DNA from: Chloroflexota bacterium | Lineage (GTDB): Bacteria > Chloroflexota > Anaerolineae > Aggregatilineales > J027 | Assembly (NCBI GenBank): GCA_003697365.1 | Contig: RFGP01000063.1 | Span: 1-44,725 of the forward strand | Reading direction: 5' to 3' | DNA: 44,725 bases | The notes under the pieces: model-generated | Database searches by the model: none | What the model was told of the DNA's origin: nothing | The model's input: the letters and a program-made list of their open reading frames with translations, nothing else | Shown here: one piece after another, positions 7,836-15,982 of the stretch | Position numbering within the stretch: the first letter of the stretch is position 1 | Layout: every line of letters begins with the position of its first letter | Made by a program: the position numbers and the translations under genes

Positions 7836-8207
7836 TTAGCTCTCATCACCGCCAGAGCTACTGTTATTAAGTTGTTCGCGCATGGCTGCTTCATTAGGCA
7901 CAAGTGTCAGTCGTTCAGTTAAACCGACCATGCTAAACAATTTGCGGTAATGCGACGATAAGCCATAGGCATAAACCTTCCGCCCAGCACGGGTTGCATC
8001 TTCTACCAAGCTAATAACTAACCCAATGCCAGCACTATTCAAATAATCACTGTTTTCAAAATTCATTGCCAGCGTTTCTACTTTATTGACTGCAAGATGA
8101 TTGTAAGCGGCATACGCTGATTCACGTGTTTGCGCTACAACATCACGCGGAAAATCGAGAAAACCCAACTTATCTTCTTGACGATGAGTGACTTCCTTAG
8201 AAGCCAT
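7836..8207 (-). CDS. STAS-domain anti-sigma factor antagonist
   Basis: I place the start at the ATG at 8205-8207, giving 123 residues ([10 protein letters not shown]...). GGAGG lies 5-6 nt before it, and a likely -10 box (8229-8234) lies inside the longer reading frame that would start at 8258. The protein is a SpoIIAA/RsbV-like STAS domain with the expected phosphorylatable serine S58 in [10 protein letters not shown]. Such proteins bind an anti-sigma kinase when unphosphorylated and so free the sigma factor. Its kinase and phosphatase partners are both probably encoded by the single protein immediately upstream. Confidence 0.88.
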   Translation of the reverse strand: MASKEVTHRQEDKLGFLDFPRDVVAQTRESAYAAYNHLAVNKVETLAMNFENSDYLNSAGIGLVISLVEDATRAGRKVYAYGLSSHYRKLFSMVGLTERLTLVPNEAAMREQLNNSSSGGDES

Positions 8208-8228
8208 TAGCGCCTCCATACTCTCAGA

Positions 8229-8258
8229 ATTATAAAATTGCAATCTTTCTATATACAA
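8229..8258 (-). promoter_or_regulatory. Promoter for the STAS gene
   Basis: On the minus strand a perfect TATAAT (8229-8234) lies 18 nt after TTGTAT (8253-8258). The transcript would start about 15 nt before the STAS start codon, which supports the shorter start chosen for that gene. Confidence 0.5.
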
Positions 8259-8287
8259 CTATAACATCAACTTATTCAAAATGCCTA

Positions 8288-11239
8288 TCATTCACTTTCA
8301 TCAACCCATTCTTCTTCATCTGCCTTAGCGACATCCTCTTCAGAAGAATTGGCCCCATTAAGGAAAATCGTCATGCGTATTTCATTACCTTCTGGTGAAC
8401 GCGACACCTCGAATTCATCCATCAGATTCTGCATGAAGAACAATCCCCAACCGCGTGTTGAATCTTCACGCCCCGGCGCAGGCAAGGGGTTCGGGATAAT
8501 TTGCCGCCCGCGATCTTGCACACGAATTTCGAGATGCTCATCAGATGCGCTCATCATAACTGTAACCGATGTCGCTTTATCTTCTAGGTTACCATGCTCA
8601 ATGGCATTCATTACAGCTTCGGCAACAGCGGTTTTGACATCTTCTACTTTTTCATCAGGAAAGCCCATCTGCTTTGCAAGTGCTTCAGCAGCACTACGTG
8701 CTACCTTCTCAAAGCCCAAAATACTTGGAATGAAGATTTCTACGTTTTCTCGTGGCATGACGTATTCCTCATCAATTAATGGTTCACTAGCAGAAAGTTG
8801 TTGAGTAAGAACTGTTATTACATTCGTTTTATTCTCAAGCACTAAATTAGTGCTGTCTTCAATAGCTGTGGTTGGGGTCGCGCCATTGGTCGTAGATACT
8901 GCACCTACTGTTACTTCCGAAGTTTGAATCACCATAATGGTTAGGTCATCTTGTGCGTCTTGACCTGCAAGATGACGATTAACGGCATTCAATATGCGAT
9001 CACGCGCACCATAAGCGTCAATATCGGGTGGAAAAGTTTCTAATAACGCCTCTAGGCGCTCAAAACCAAAAAAGTCACCGCGAGGGTCTTGGGCCTCAAT
9101 AATACCGTCGCTGAACAGTACCATCATAGAACCGGGCGGCAGTTTAACAACACGTTGTGAGTAGTTTGTACGTTGTGATGCCCCCAGTGGATACCCACCA
9201 ACATCGACAAAGTCCCAAGGTTGTGTTGGGGTACGCCAATAAGGTTGAACCATACCAGCATTTGCAATCGCAATCTCATATTTTTCAGGGTCAAAAATTG
9301 CAGCGATAAGCGCGCTATTCATTTGTACTTGTAACAGACGTTCCAACAAGCGCTCATTGAGGCGATTGAGCAATGCCCCCGGCTCTCGATACCGAACCAC
9401 TTCATCACGTAATGCTGTCGTCAGCACCGCCATAATCAGTGCTGCAGGCATCCCCTTACCACTAACATCTCCTACGAAAATACCAACTTTTCCGTCAGGA
9501 AGCGGAATAATCTGGAAATAGTCTCCGCTAACTTGACGAGCAGGTTTTGACTCAAAAGCCATTTGTAAATGTGGAAAGTTAAATGCTTCATCAGTCGGTA
9601 GCAAGCTCGATTGAATGGTACGAGCAAGTGCTAATTCACGCTCAAAACGAGTTACATCGCGGTCATGCAAACGTGCATTTTGTAGTGCCACGCTCGCCTG
9701 ATCAGCAAAGGCCTCTGCCATTTCAATATCATCTTCAGAAAAAGCGCGAATTTTGCTGCTGTTAACATTCAAAACACCAACAAATTCATCTCGCATTCGT
9801 AACGGAAGGCCCATCCACGATTTAATATCGCTACCTTCCATTGCACTCCAACGAGGATCAACACTTGTATCATCAATAATCACTGGGCGACCTGAAGTAA
9901 TTACTTCTCTTGCTGCAGCTGTTTCTTCAATTGAAAAGATGCGATTTGCATGTTGTTCGACATCTTCACCCTGATGAGCAGCAACTTCTAGCTCACCGCG
10001 ATTATTTAATAATAGGATTGAAGCGCTGTAATAGGGAATAATCTTCCGCAACTCGCTTAAAACTTCTTCCATTACCTCTTCAAAGTTTAGCGTAGAATTC
10101 AATGCGCGCGAAACTTCAAGCAAAGTACGGGTGGCACGCTGCATGGAAGATTGTTCTTGGCGCTCGCCAATTTCTCGCAAAAGCTGCCTAAAGCCCACGA
10201 ACGCAAACGTTAAGAGGAGTAGTACAGCGCCAACAGCAATCATAAAAATTGTCCGAAGGTCAGCAGCAATAAGCTCGCTGGCTTCACGACTATCTCGGCT
10301 GACAAGAACAATAAATTTTCGCCCTAATAACGTCGCAGGCGAGAACGTCCCATTATATTCAGTATCGCCAAGTTGATATGTTTGTGATGTGGTGTCATTG
10401 ATAGCAATGATCTCACGTCGCTCAAAGACATCAGCGGGCGTTCCCGCTAAAAGCGCTGCCCCAGAACGGAAAATGAGATTTCCAGAATAATCAAATATCC
10501 ATATTTGACCCGTTTCAGTTTGATCAAGGTCAGCAATAACATCTGCCAACACATCTGCCATTGCCGCCTCAATATCAATTTCGTGCGCTAAAAATTCAAC
10601 AGTACTACTTCGGGTAATAAAAGGTGTAATTAAAACATAAGTTGCTGATGAGGGATTATCAGAACGCGAAGCTCTGTAAAATAAGCGCGTATCTGCAATC
10701 ATGCCTGATTCAGTGCCTGCAAGGCTAATCTCATTAAGTGCTTGCATCGCCCCATCAGGCAACGTAAAAGGAATAACATCGCTCTCTACACCATCAGGTC
10801 GCCATAAACGTCGTGCAGCCAAACCTGAAGGTTCATCAGGATCAAGACGAAATTGTACTACGCTGCGGGTAATGCCAAAGCGGCCATTTTCCGTTATATT
10901 GTTCCCAATAGCGATAAGAGCATCATTATCGTCTCTGCGGGCAATAGATTGAATTGCCTCGTTTTGCGAAAGTTGAAACGACTCAATACTCAATTGCGTA
11001 AAATAAGCCTCTACTTGCCGCGCAGCAGAGTTTGCAATTTGGTTTTGCTGTGTTTGAAATTGTTCTTGGACTGTTTCAGAAATAACATTACTAGCCAATA
11101 ATGTTACGCCGGCAATCATTGCCAATACAATAACAAGCCCCACAACAAAACCCACTAAATAGGTAAATGGTATTTGTTTGAACACGAAACCATTGCTCCC
11201 ATAAAACCACTCTCGCGTGAATGCTAAAAAGTATAACAT
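8288..11239 (-). CDS. Membrane sensor with GAF, PP2C-type (RsbU/SpoIIE) phosphatase and anti-sigma-type kinase domains
   Basis: Domains in this 983-residue protein in order: TM helix (about 27-50); extracytoplasmic sensor region (50-328) rich in acidic residues and probably of the Cache type; second TM (330-352); GAF (380-525); SpoIIE/PP2C phosphatase (555-775) with metal aspartates in GDVSGKGMP and LFSDGI; Ser/Thr-rich linker; GHKL ATPase (835-960) with N-box EAVMNAIEHGN, G1 QDRGRQI and G2 RGWGLFFMQNL. The last domain resembles RsbW/SpoIIAB, so phosphatase and kinase of a partner switch sit in one chain. The STAS substrate is encoded 80 nt downstream. The start at 11239 has no clear Shine-Dalgarno and may be leaderless. 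The next in-frame Met is inside the TM helix, so I keep 11239. Confidence 0.9.
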   Translation of the reverse strand: MLYFLAFTREWFYGSNGFVFKQIPFTYLVGFVVGLVIVLAMIAGVTLLASNVISETVQEQFQTQQNQIANSAARQVEAYFTQLSIESFQLSQNEAIQSIARRDDNDALIAIGNNITENGRFGITRSVVQFRLDPDEPSGLAARRLWRPDGVESDVIPFTLPDGAMQALNEISLAGTESGMIADTRLFYRASRSDNPSSATYVLITPFITRSSTVEFLAHEIDIEAAMADVLADVIADLDQTETGQIWIFDYSGNLIFRSGAALLAGTPADVFERREIIAINDTTSQTYQLGDTEYNGTFSPATLLGRKFIVLVSRDSREASELIAADLRTIFMIAVGAVLLLLTFAFVGFRQLLREIGERQEQSSMQRATRTLLEVSRALNSTLNFEEVMEEVLSELRKIIPYYSASILLLNNRGELEVAAHQGEDVEQHANRIFSIEETAAAREVITSGRPVIIDDTSVDPRWSAMEGSDIKSWMGLPLRMRDEFVGVLNVNSSKIRAFSEDDIEMAEAFADQASVALQNARLHDRDVTRFERELALARTIQSSLLPTDEAFNFPHLQMAFESKPARQVSGDYFQIIPLPDGKVGIFVGDVSGKGMPAALIMAVLTTALRDEVVRYREPGALLNRLNERLLERLLQVQMNSALIAAIFDPEKYEIAIANAGMVQPYWRTPTQPWDFVDVGGYPLGASQRTNYSQRVVKLPPGSMMVLFSDGIIEAQDPRGDFFGFERLEALLETFPPDIDAYGARDRILNAVNRHLAGQDAQDDLTIMVIQTSEVTVGAVSTTNGATPTTAIEDSTNLVLENKTNVITVLTQQLSASEPLIDEEYVMPRENVEIFIPSILGFEKVARSAAEALAKQMGFPDEKVEDVKTAVAEAVMNAIEHGNLEDKATSVTVMMSASDEHLEIRVQDRGRQIIPNPLPAPGREDSTRGWGLFFMQNLMDEFEVSRSPEGNEIRMTIFLNGANSSEEDVAKADEEEWVDESE

Positions 11240-11252
11240 AGTTTGTTTCTTG

Positions 11253-11261
11253 TGCTATAAT
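11253..11261 (+). promoter_or_regulatory. Extended -10 promoter (TGCTATAAT) for tatA
   Basis: TGC-TATAAT, identical to the cysM leader promoter. It lies 50 nt before the tatA ATG and only 14 nt from the start codon of the divergent sensor-phosphatase gene, so the two transcription units share this tiny region. Confidence 0.6.
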
Positions 11262-11310
11262 GGGACTCAAGGATTTTGTAAAAATTTAAAGTCAAGGAGA
11301 TTTGGTAAAG

Positions 11311-11493
11311 ATGGGTAGCTTAGGCCCAACAGAGCTTATTATCATTCTTGTTATTGTAATCTTACTTTTTGGCGTAGGGCGTGTTTCCCGTCTTGGCGGT
11401 GAGCTTGGTAGCGCTATTCGTGAATTTCGCAAAGGGCTACAAGGTGAAGAAGCAACAACTACCGCCGGAGAAACCAAACAGGAAGATAAATAA
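11311..11493 (+). CDS. tatA: Twin-arginine translocase TatA-family subunit
   Basis: 60 residues. The layout is typical TatA/E: a short N-terminus (MGSLGPTE), one membrane helix (about 8-22, LIIILVIVILLFGVG), the conserved FG hinge, an amphipathic helix (GGELGSAIREFRKGLQ) and a charged tail. TatA oligomers form the pore that exports folded proteins. I start at ATG 11311 because AAGGAGA ends about 10 nt before it, whereas the in-frame TTG at 11302 would touch the ribosome binding site. No tatC or tatB is nearby, so the rest of the translocase must be elsewhere. Confidence 0.9.
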   Translation: MGSLGPTELIIILVIVILLFGVGRVSRLGGELGSAIREFRKGLQGEEATTTAGETKQEDK

Positions 11494-11578
11494 AATCATT
11501 TCTAATAACATTAATTTAAGCAACCATAGTTTATCAACGCTACTACAACGAAATACTACAAAATCATACTGTGTATCG

Positions 11579-11587
11579 TGTTATAAT
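11579..11587 (+). promoter_or_regulatory. Extended -10 promoter (TGTTATAAT) for the acyl-CoA mutase gene
   Basis: TGT-TATAAT lies 47 nt before the mutase start codon, with no clear -35 box. It is the third extended -10 element of this form in the window. Confidence 0.5.
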
Positions 11588-11633
11588 TTTGGCAAAGTTT
11601 GCATCTGCCAAATATTTATAAGGATACAGAGCT

Positions 11634-13316
11634 ATGGTTGCATATCAATTATTGAACGAGCTCCAACAACAACGTGAACGCTGGGAATCTACTACTCTTA
11701 GAAAAACGCTTGAAGCAATGCCTGAAAGGCGCGAGACCTTCATCACAGAGAGTAGTCGTCCTGTTGAGCGTTTATATACCCCGCTAGATATTGCTGACAC
11801 AGATTATTTAGAACATATTGGATTCCCCGGTGAATATCCTTTCACACGTGGAGTTCATGCTACGGGGCATCGGGGTAAGTTATGGACAATGCGCATGTTT
11901 GCAGGCTTTGGAACAGCCGAAGATACCAATGCGCGTTTCAAATACCTACTATCACAGGGTAACATGGGGCTAAGCGTCGCTTTCGATCTACCAACACTAA
12001 TGGGGTATGACACAGATGCTCCTGAAGCATTAGGAGAATTTGGCAAGTGCGGTGTTGCTATCTCATCCCTTAAAGATATGGAAATTTTAATGGATGGAAT
12101 TCCCTTAGGTGAAGTTTCGACCTCAATGACGATTAACAGTCCCGCAGCAGTCATTCTAGCGTTTTACATTGCCGCCGCCGAAAAACAAGGCGTACCCATG
12201 TCTCAATTACGCGGAACATTACAGAATGACATTTTGAAGGAATTTACAGCACAAAAAGAATATATCTTCCCTCCAGAGCCTTCAATGCGACTTGTGACAG
12301 ACACGATTGAATTTGCCACAAAACACATGCCTAAGTGGAACACGGTCAGCGTCAGTGGGTATCATATACGTGAAGCGGGAAGTACGGCTGCTCAAGAACT
12401 TGCTTTTACTTTACTGGATGGTATGGAATACGTCCGTTGGGCAATTGCGCGCGGTCTAAATGTCGATGATTTTGCGCCACGCATATCATTTTTCTTCAAT
12501 GTTCATAATGACTTTTTTGAGGAAATCGCCAAACTTCGGGCGGCGCGGCGAATCTGGGCACGAGAAATGCGCGAGACGTTTGGCGCAAAGAACCCACGTT
12601 CTTGGTTATGCCGTTTTCATTGCCAAACGGCAGGCGTATCTTTAACTGCTCAGCAGCCTGAAAACAACATTGCGCGTGTAGCTATTCAAGCCCTCGCGGC
12701 GGTGCTTGGTGGTACACAATCTCTCCATACTAATAGCATGGATGAAGCATTAGCGCTACCTTCTGCAAAAGCCGTCACAATCGCCTTGCGCACTCAGCAA
12801 ATCATCGCTCATGAGACAGGAGTCGCCAATACTGTTGATCCGTTAGGTGGCTCTTATTTTGTTGAATATTTAACCAACCAAATGGAACGAGAATTTTACG
12901 ACTACAAACAGCGCGTAGAAGATTTAGGCGGTGTTTTACCAGCTATTGAAGCTGGGTTCTTCCAACAAGAGATCGCCGATTCAGCGTTCCGTCATGCTCA
13001 AGAAGTAGAGCGAAAAGAACGAATCATTGTAGGGGTTAATGAGTATGTAGACGAAGATGAGGTATTGGAAATCCCGTTACTTGACATTGATCCAAAAGGC
13101 TATGATCGCCAAGTTGAACGCTTACAAACCATTCGCCGTGAACGTGATCAAGAACGCGCGCAAAATGCACTATCAGCTTTACGTAAAGCCTGCGAAGGCA
13201 CAGAGAACGTCATGCCCTACTTGTTAGAATGCGCTCATGCATATTGTACATTGCAAGAAGCAGTTGATGTGATGCGTGATGTTTTTGGTATCTATCAAGA
13301 ACAACACATCATCTAA
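11634..13316 (+). CDS. Acyl-CoA mutase large (substrate-binding) subunit, isobutyryl-CoA-mutase-like
   Basis: A 560-residue TIM-barrel half of the B12-dependent acyl-CoA mutase family. The C-terminal B12-binding domain of one-chain methylmalonyl-CoA mutases is absent, so a separate small subunit must exist elsewhere. In Propionibacterium methylmalonyl-CoA mutase, Tyr89 and Arg207 hold the substrate carboxylate. Here the equivalent positions, by my alignment, are F89 ([10 protein letters not shown]) and Q207 ([16 protein letters not shown]), which is the Phe/Gln pair of isobutyryl-CoA mutase. The usual TMYR is TGHR (77-80), and the usual RQ before F89 is RM. The enzyme probably interconverts isobutyryl-CoA and n-butyryl-CoA, or a related acyl-CoA, although annotation pipelines would call it methylmalonyl-CoA mutase. 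It has its own promoter and terminator. Confidence 0.82.
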   Translation: MVAYQLLNELQQQRERWESTTLRKTLEAMPERRETFITESSRPVERLYTPLDIADTDYLEHIGFPGEYPFTRGVHATGHRGKLWTMRMFAGFGTAEDTNARFKYLLSQGNMGLSVAFDLPTLMGYDTDAPEALGEFGKCGVAISSLKDMEILMDGIPLGEVSTSMTINSPAAVILAFYIAAAEKQGVPMSQLRGTLQNDILKEFTAQKEYIFPPEPSMRLVTDTIEFATKHMPKWNTVSVSGYHIREAGSTAAQELAFTLLDGMEYVRWAIARGLNVDDFAPRISFFFNVHNDFFEEIAKLRAARRIWAREMRETFGAKNPRSWLCRFHCQTAGVSLTAQQPENNIARVAIQALAAVLGGTQSLHTNSMDEALALPSAKAVTIALRTQQIIAHETGVANTVDPLGGSYFVEYLTNQMEREFYDYKQRVEDLGGVLPAIEAGFFQQEIADSAFRHAQEVERKERIIVGVNEYVDEDEVLEIPLLDIDPKGYDRQVERLQTIRRERDQERAQNALSALRKACEGTENVMPYLLECAHAYCTLQEAVDVMRDVFGIYQEQHII

Positions 13317-13328
13317 AAATTTAGTTTT

Positions 13329-13356
13329 GGGGATGGTTTTTGCCATCCCCCTCTTT
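13329..13356 (+). terminator. Intrinsic terminator after the mutase gene
   Basis: An 8-bp perfect GC-rich stem (13329-13336 with 13343-13350) with a 6-nt loop, followed by CTCTTT. The T-tract is imperfect, so some read-through into the ligase gene is possible. Confidence 0.6.
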
Positions 13357-13388
13357 AATTGAAATAAAATTTATTGGAGATTTTCAAG

Positions 13389-15155
13389 ATGGTCACTTAT
13401 TTAGATCGCCCATGGTTAAGTAACTACGATGAACATGTTCCGCATTCTTTAGCACCATATCCTGATTGGACAATTCCAGATTTGTTAAAAATGGCGGCGG
13501 CAGAAATTCCAAACACTCCGTCGATCATTATGCCTTCCCATCTCCCACTTATCGGAAACGTTGCCAAGATTACTACCTATCAGCAACTCTACGAACAAGC
13601 GAATGCACTAAGCAACGCTCTTCTAAGCGATGAATTTGGTCTAAAGAAAGGCGATCGCGTCGCTATTTTATTGCCGAACAGTGCAGCGTTTGTTATCTCA
13701 TGGTTTGGTATTTTAGGCGCAGGAATGGTTGCAGTAGGTATTAACCCAACATATCCCCCCGAACGTATTGCAGAGATGCTGCGCGATTCAGGGGCAAAAG
13801 CCATCATTACACTTAGCCTTTTTTACAATAGCTTAAAACAAGTGCGTTCCCAAACCCCGCTAGAGAAGATAATCGTAGCGTACATTAAGGATGATTTTCA
13901 TGGGTTGGCAAAGTTCCTCTTCGGATTAACGCGCGAGAAAAAAGACGGTCATGCTGTGCAAGTGGACACAGGCGATTATGTCCTAAGTGATTTGTTGCGT
14001 CGCTATCCTAAAACCCCACCCGCCATTGAAATTAAAAATACAGACTATGCTATTTTCCAATATACTGGTGGCACAACAGGCCCCAGTAAAGCTGCTGTTT
14101 CTACACATAGCGCCATTGTTGCGAACACTTTACAACAAAACGCATGGCTTAGTGGCACACAAAAGAGCGAGGCGGGTAGAAAGATGCTAGCCGCTATTCC
14201 CTTCTATCATGTCTTCGGCATGATTTCTGTCATTGCTAGTTCTATCACAGCCAGAGCTACAATGGTGATTGTGATCAATGCCCGTGACATTGATAATTTG
14301 TTGAATATTATCAACACTTATAAGCCTCATATTTTTCACGGTGTACCAGCGCTCTATAATGCCATCAATGTTCACCCTAGTGTCCAATCGGGCAAAATTG
14401 ACCTATCCTCAATTGAATATTGTTTAAGTGGTTCAGCGCCTTTACCACGCCCTACTAAAGATCAGTTTGAAGCATTAAGTGGTGGCAAGTTAATTGAAGG
14501 GTATGGCATGAGTGAAGCCCCTACTGCGACACATTGCAACCCTCTAAATGGGGAAAATCGCCCCGGTTCAGTGGGATTGCCTTTGCCTGATGTACTCTGT
14601 CGTATTGTTGATCCAGAAGAACCATTACGCGAGCTGCCAGTTGGTGAAGTGGGCGAAATTGCCATTCATGGCCCACAACTCATGTCACACTATCATGAGC
14701 GCCCAACTGAAACCCAAAATACAATTGTGACCGATGAAGAAGGACGACGTTGGCTGCTTACCGGTGACTTAGGGCGCATGAGTGAGGATGGATACTTCTA
14801 TATCGTTGATCGTAAGAAGGATATGGCGCTCATTGGTGGATTTAATGTATATCCTAACCAAGTTGATCAAGTCCTCAATGAGCACCCAGCAGTAGCGGAA
14901 GTGGCGGTAGGAGTTATACCACACCCCGAAAAAGTTGGGCAAGAAGCCCTAAAGGCATGGGTTGTTGTCAAAGAAGGCATGTCTGTTACCCCAGAAGAAC
15001 TTATGGAATTTGCCTCTCGCAAACTTGCCCGATATGAGATTCCTTCTCGTTATGAATTTATTGATAGCTTGCCTCGCACAGCTGTTGGAAAGATTTTGCG
15101 ACGCGAGCTAATTCGACGAGAACTAGAACAACAAGAGCAACAACATTCGTCCTGA
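13389..15155 (+). CDS. AMP-forming acyl-CoA ligase (long-chain fatty acid CoA ligase type)
   Basis: 588 residues from the ATG at 13389. GGAGA lies 8 nt before it; the in-frame TTG at 13374 overlaps that site and is rejected. Adenylate-forming signatures: the ATP loop YTGGTTGPSKA, EGYGMSEAPTATH, the hinge region TGDLGRMSEDGYFYIVDRKKD, and the catalytic lysine in PRTAVGKILRREL near the end. The overall form is FadD-like. It activates a carboxylic acid to its acyl-CoA through an acyl-AMP. The neighbouring acyl-CoA mutase suggests a shared short or branched acyl substrate, but the chain length cannot be read from the sequence. Confidence 0.88.
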   Translation: MVTYLDRPWLSNYDEHVPHSLAPYPDWTIPDLLKMAAAEIPNTPSIIMPSHLPLIGNVAKITTYQQLYEQANALSNALLSDEFGLKKGDRVAILLPNSAAFVISWFGILGAGMVAVGINPTYPPERIAEMLRDSGAKAIITLSLFYNSLKQVRSQTPLEKIIVAYIKDDFHGLAKFLFGLTREKKDGHAVQVDTGDYVLSDLLRRYPKTPPAIEIKNTDYAIFQYTGGTTGPSKAAVSTHSAIVANTLQQNAWLSGTQKSEAGRKMLAAIPFYHVFGMISVIASSITARATMVIVINARDIDNLLNIINTYKPHIFHGVPALYNAINVHPSVQSGKIDLSSIEYCLSGSAPLPRPTKDQFEALSGGKLIEGYGMSEAPTATHCNPLNGENRPGSVGLPLPDVLCRIVDPEEPLRELPVGEVGEIAIHGPQLMSHYHERPTETQNTIVTDEEGRRWLLTGDLGRMSEDGYFYIVDRKKDMALIGGFNVYPNQVDQVLNEHPAVAEVAVGVIPHPEKVGQEALKAWVVVKEGMSVTPEELMEFASRKLARYEIPSRYEFIDSLPRTAVGKILRRELIRRELEQQEQQHSS

Positions 15156-15160
15156 AAATT

Positions 15161-15186
15161 GAAAAAGGGGAGGCAAACACTCCCCC
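15161..15186. terminator. Terminator between convergent genes
   Basis: Stem GGGGAG/CTCCCC (15167-15172 with 15180-15185) with a 7-nt loop. On the minus strand a TTTTTC run follows the stem, making a good terminator for the response-regulator gene. On the plus strand only CTCTA follows, so it is weaker for the ligase. Confidence 0.6.
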
Positions 15187-15187
15187 T

Positions 15188-15865
15188 CTAACTCTCATCC
15201 TCCGATAAATCAACATAACGCTCTATGTGATTTTTTACTGCGAATACTGCTGCCTCAGCACGATTAGTGACATGCAGGGCGCTTAAGATTTTACCAACAT
15301 AATTGCGTACAGTGCCTTCACCTAGATAGAGCTTTTGCGCAATTTCTCGATTCGTTAATCCGCGTGCAATCAAAGCTAAGATATGCAATTCTCGCTCGCT
15401 GAGCTCGGCAAACACTGAAGCCTCTTTAATATGAGCTGCCTCACGCACTTCATTAAGCAACGTTTGAGCAACAGCAGAATCAATAACCGCTTCTCCGCTG
15501 ACCACACGCAAAATATCTTCAACCAACTTTGAACTATCAACGCGCTTCAAAACATAGCCTACTGCACCAGCGCGTACAGCATCCATGACAAGTTCATCTT
15601 CAGCATAGGATGTGAGCATGATCACGCGCATCTGTGGATGCTTTTTCAGAATCTGCTCACATGCCTCAATACCAGACATTCCGCCCGGCATTCGGATGTC
15701 CATTAATACAACATCAGGTTCGTAAGCATCAGCTTGACGAATTGCCTCTTCCCCACTGCTCGCTTCTGCGACCACAATAAAATGGGGTTGATTATCTAAT
15801 ATAGCACGCAAACCAGCACGTACTACGGCATGATCATCTACAATAAGCAGGCGATAGTGCGACAA
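15188..15865 (-). CDS. NarL/FixJ-family response regulator
   Basis: 225 residues. The receiver domain (1-125) has the acidic pair D10/D11, the phosphoacceptor D56 in VVLMDIRMP and the conserved lysine in GAVGYVLK. A C-terminal LuxR-type helix-turn-helix follows (LSERELHILALIARGLTNREIAQKL). Phosphorylation would promote dimerisation and DNA binding. It is transcribed away from the histidine kinase gene at 15983, its evident partner, across a 117-nt shared control region. Its targets are not visible. Confidence 0.92.
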   Translation of the reverse strand: MSHYRLLIVDDHAVVRAGLRAILDNQPHFIVVAEASSGEEAIRQADAYEPDVVLMDIRMPGGMSGIEACEQILKKHPQMRVIMLTSYAEDELVMDAVRAGAVGYVLKRVDSSKLVEDILRVVSGEAVIDSAVAQTLLNEVREAAHIKEASVFAELSERELHILALIARGLTNREIAQKLYLGEGTVRNYVGKILSALHVTNRAEAAVFAVKNHIERYVDLSEDES

Positions 15866-15982
15866 CGTTATTACCTCTGTCCTTAATTTTTAATGACAAA
15901 CTACTCATTACATAGATTCTATTGTATCGTATGCTAAACTATTGTGTAGCCTCTGAAAATATTATCATACTGAAGGTGTTTA

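Noticed and set aside
8208-8258. Longer STAS protein starting at 8258
   Set aside because: The likely -10 box lies inside this extension, and a strong GGAGG serves the ATG at 8207.
8349-8804. 151-codon plus-strand frame opposite the sensor phosphatase gene
   Set aside because: Antisense shadow of a clearly coding region; Ser/Arg-rich with no family resemblance.
11302-11310. TTG start for tatA
   Set aside because: It touches the AAGGAGA sequence; the ATG at 11311 has proper spacing.
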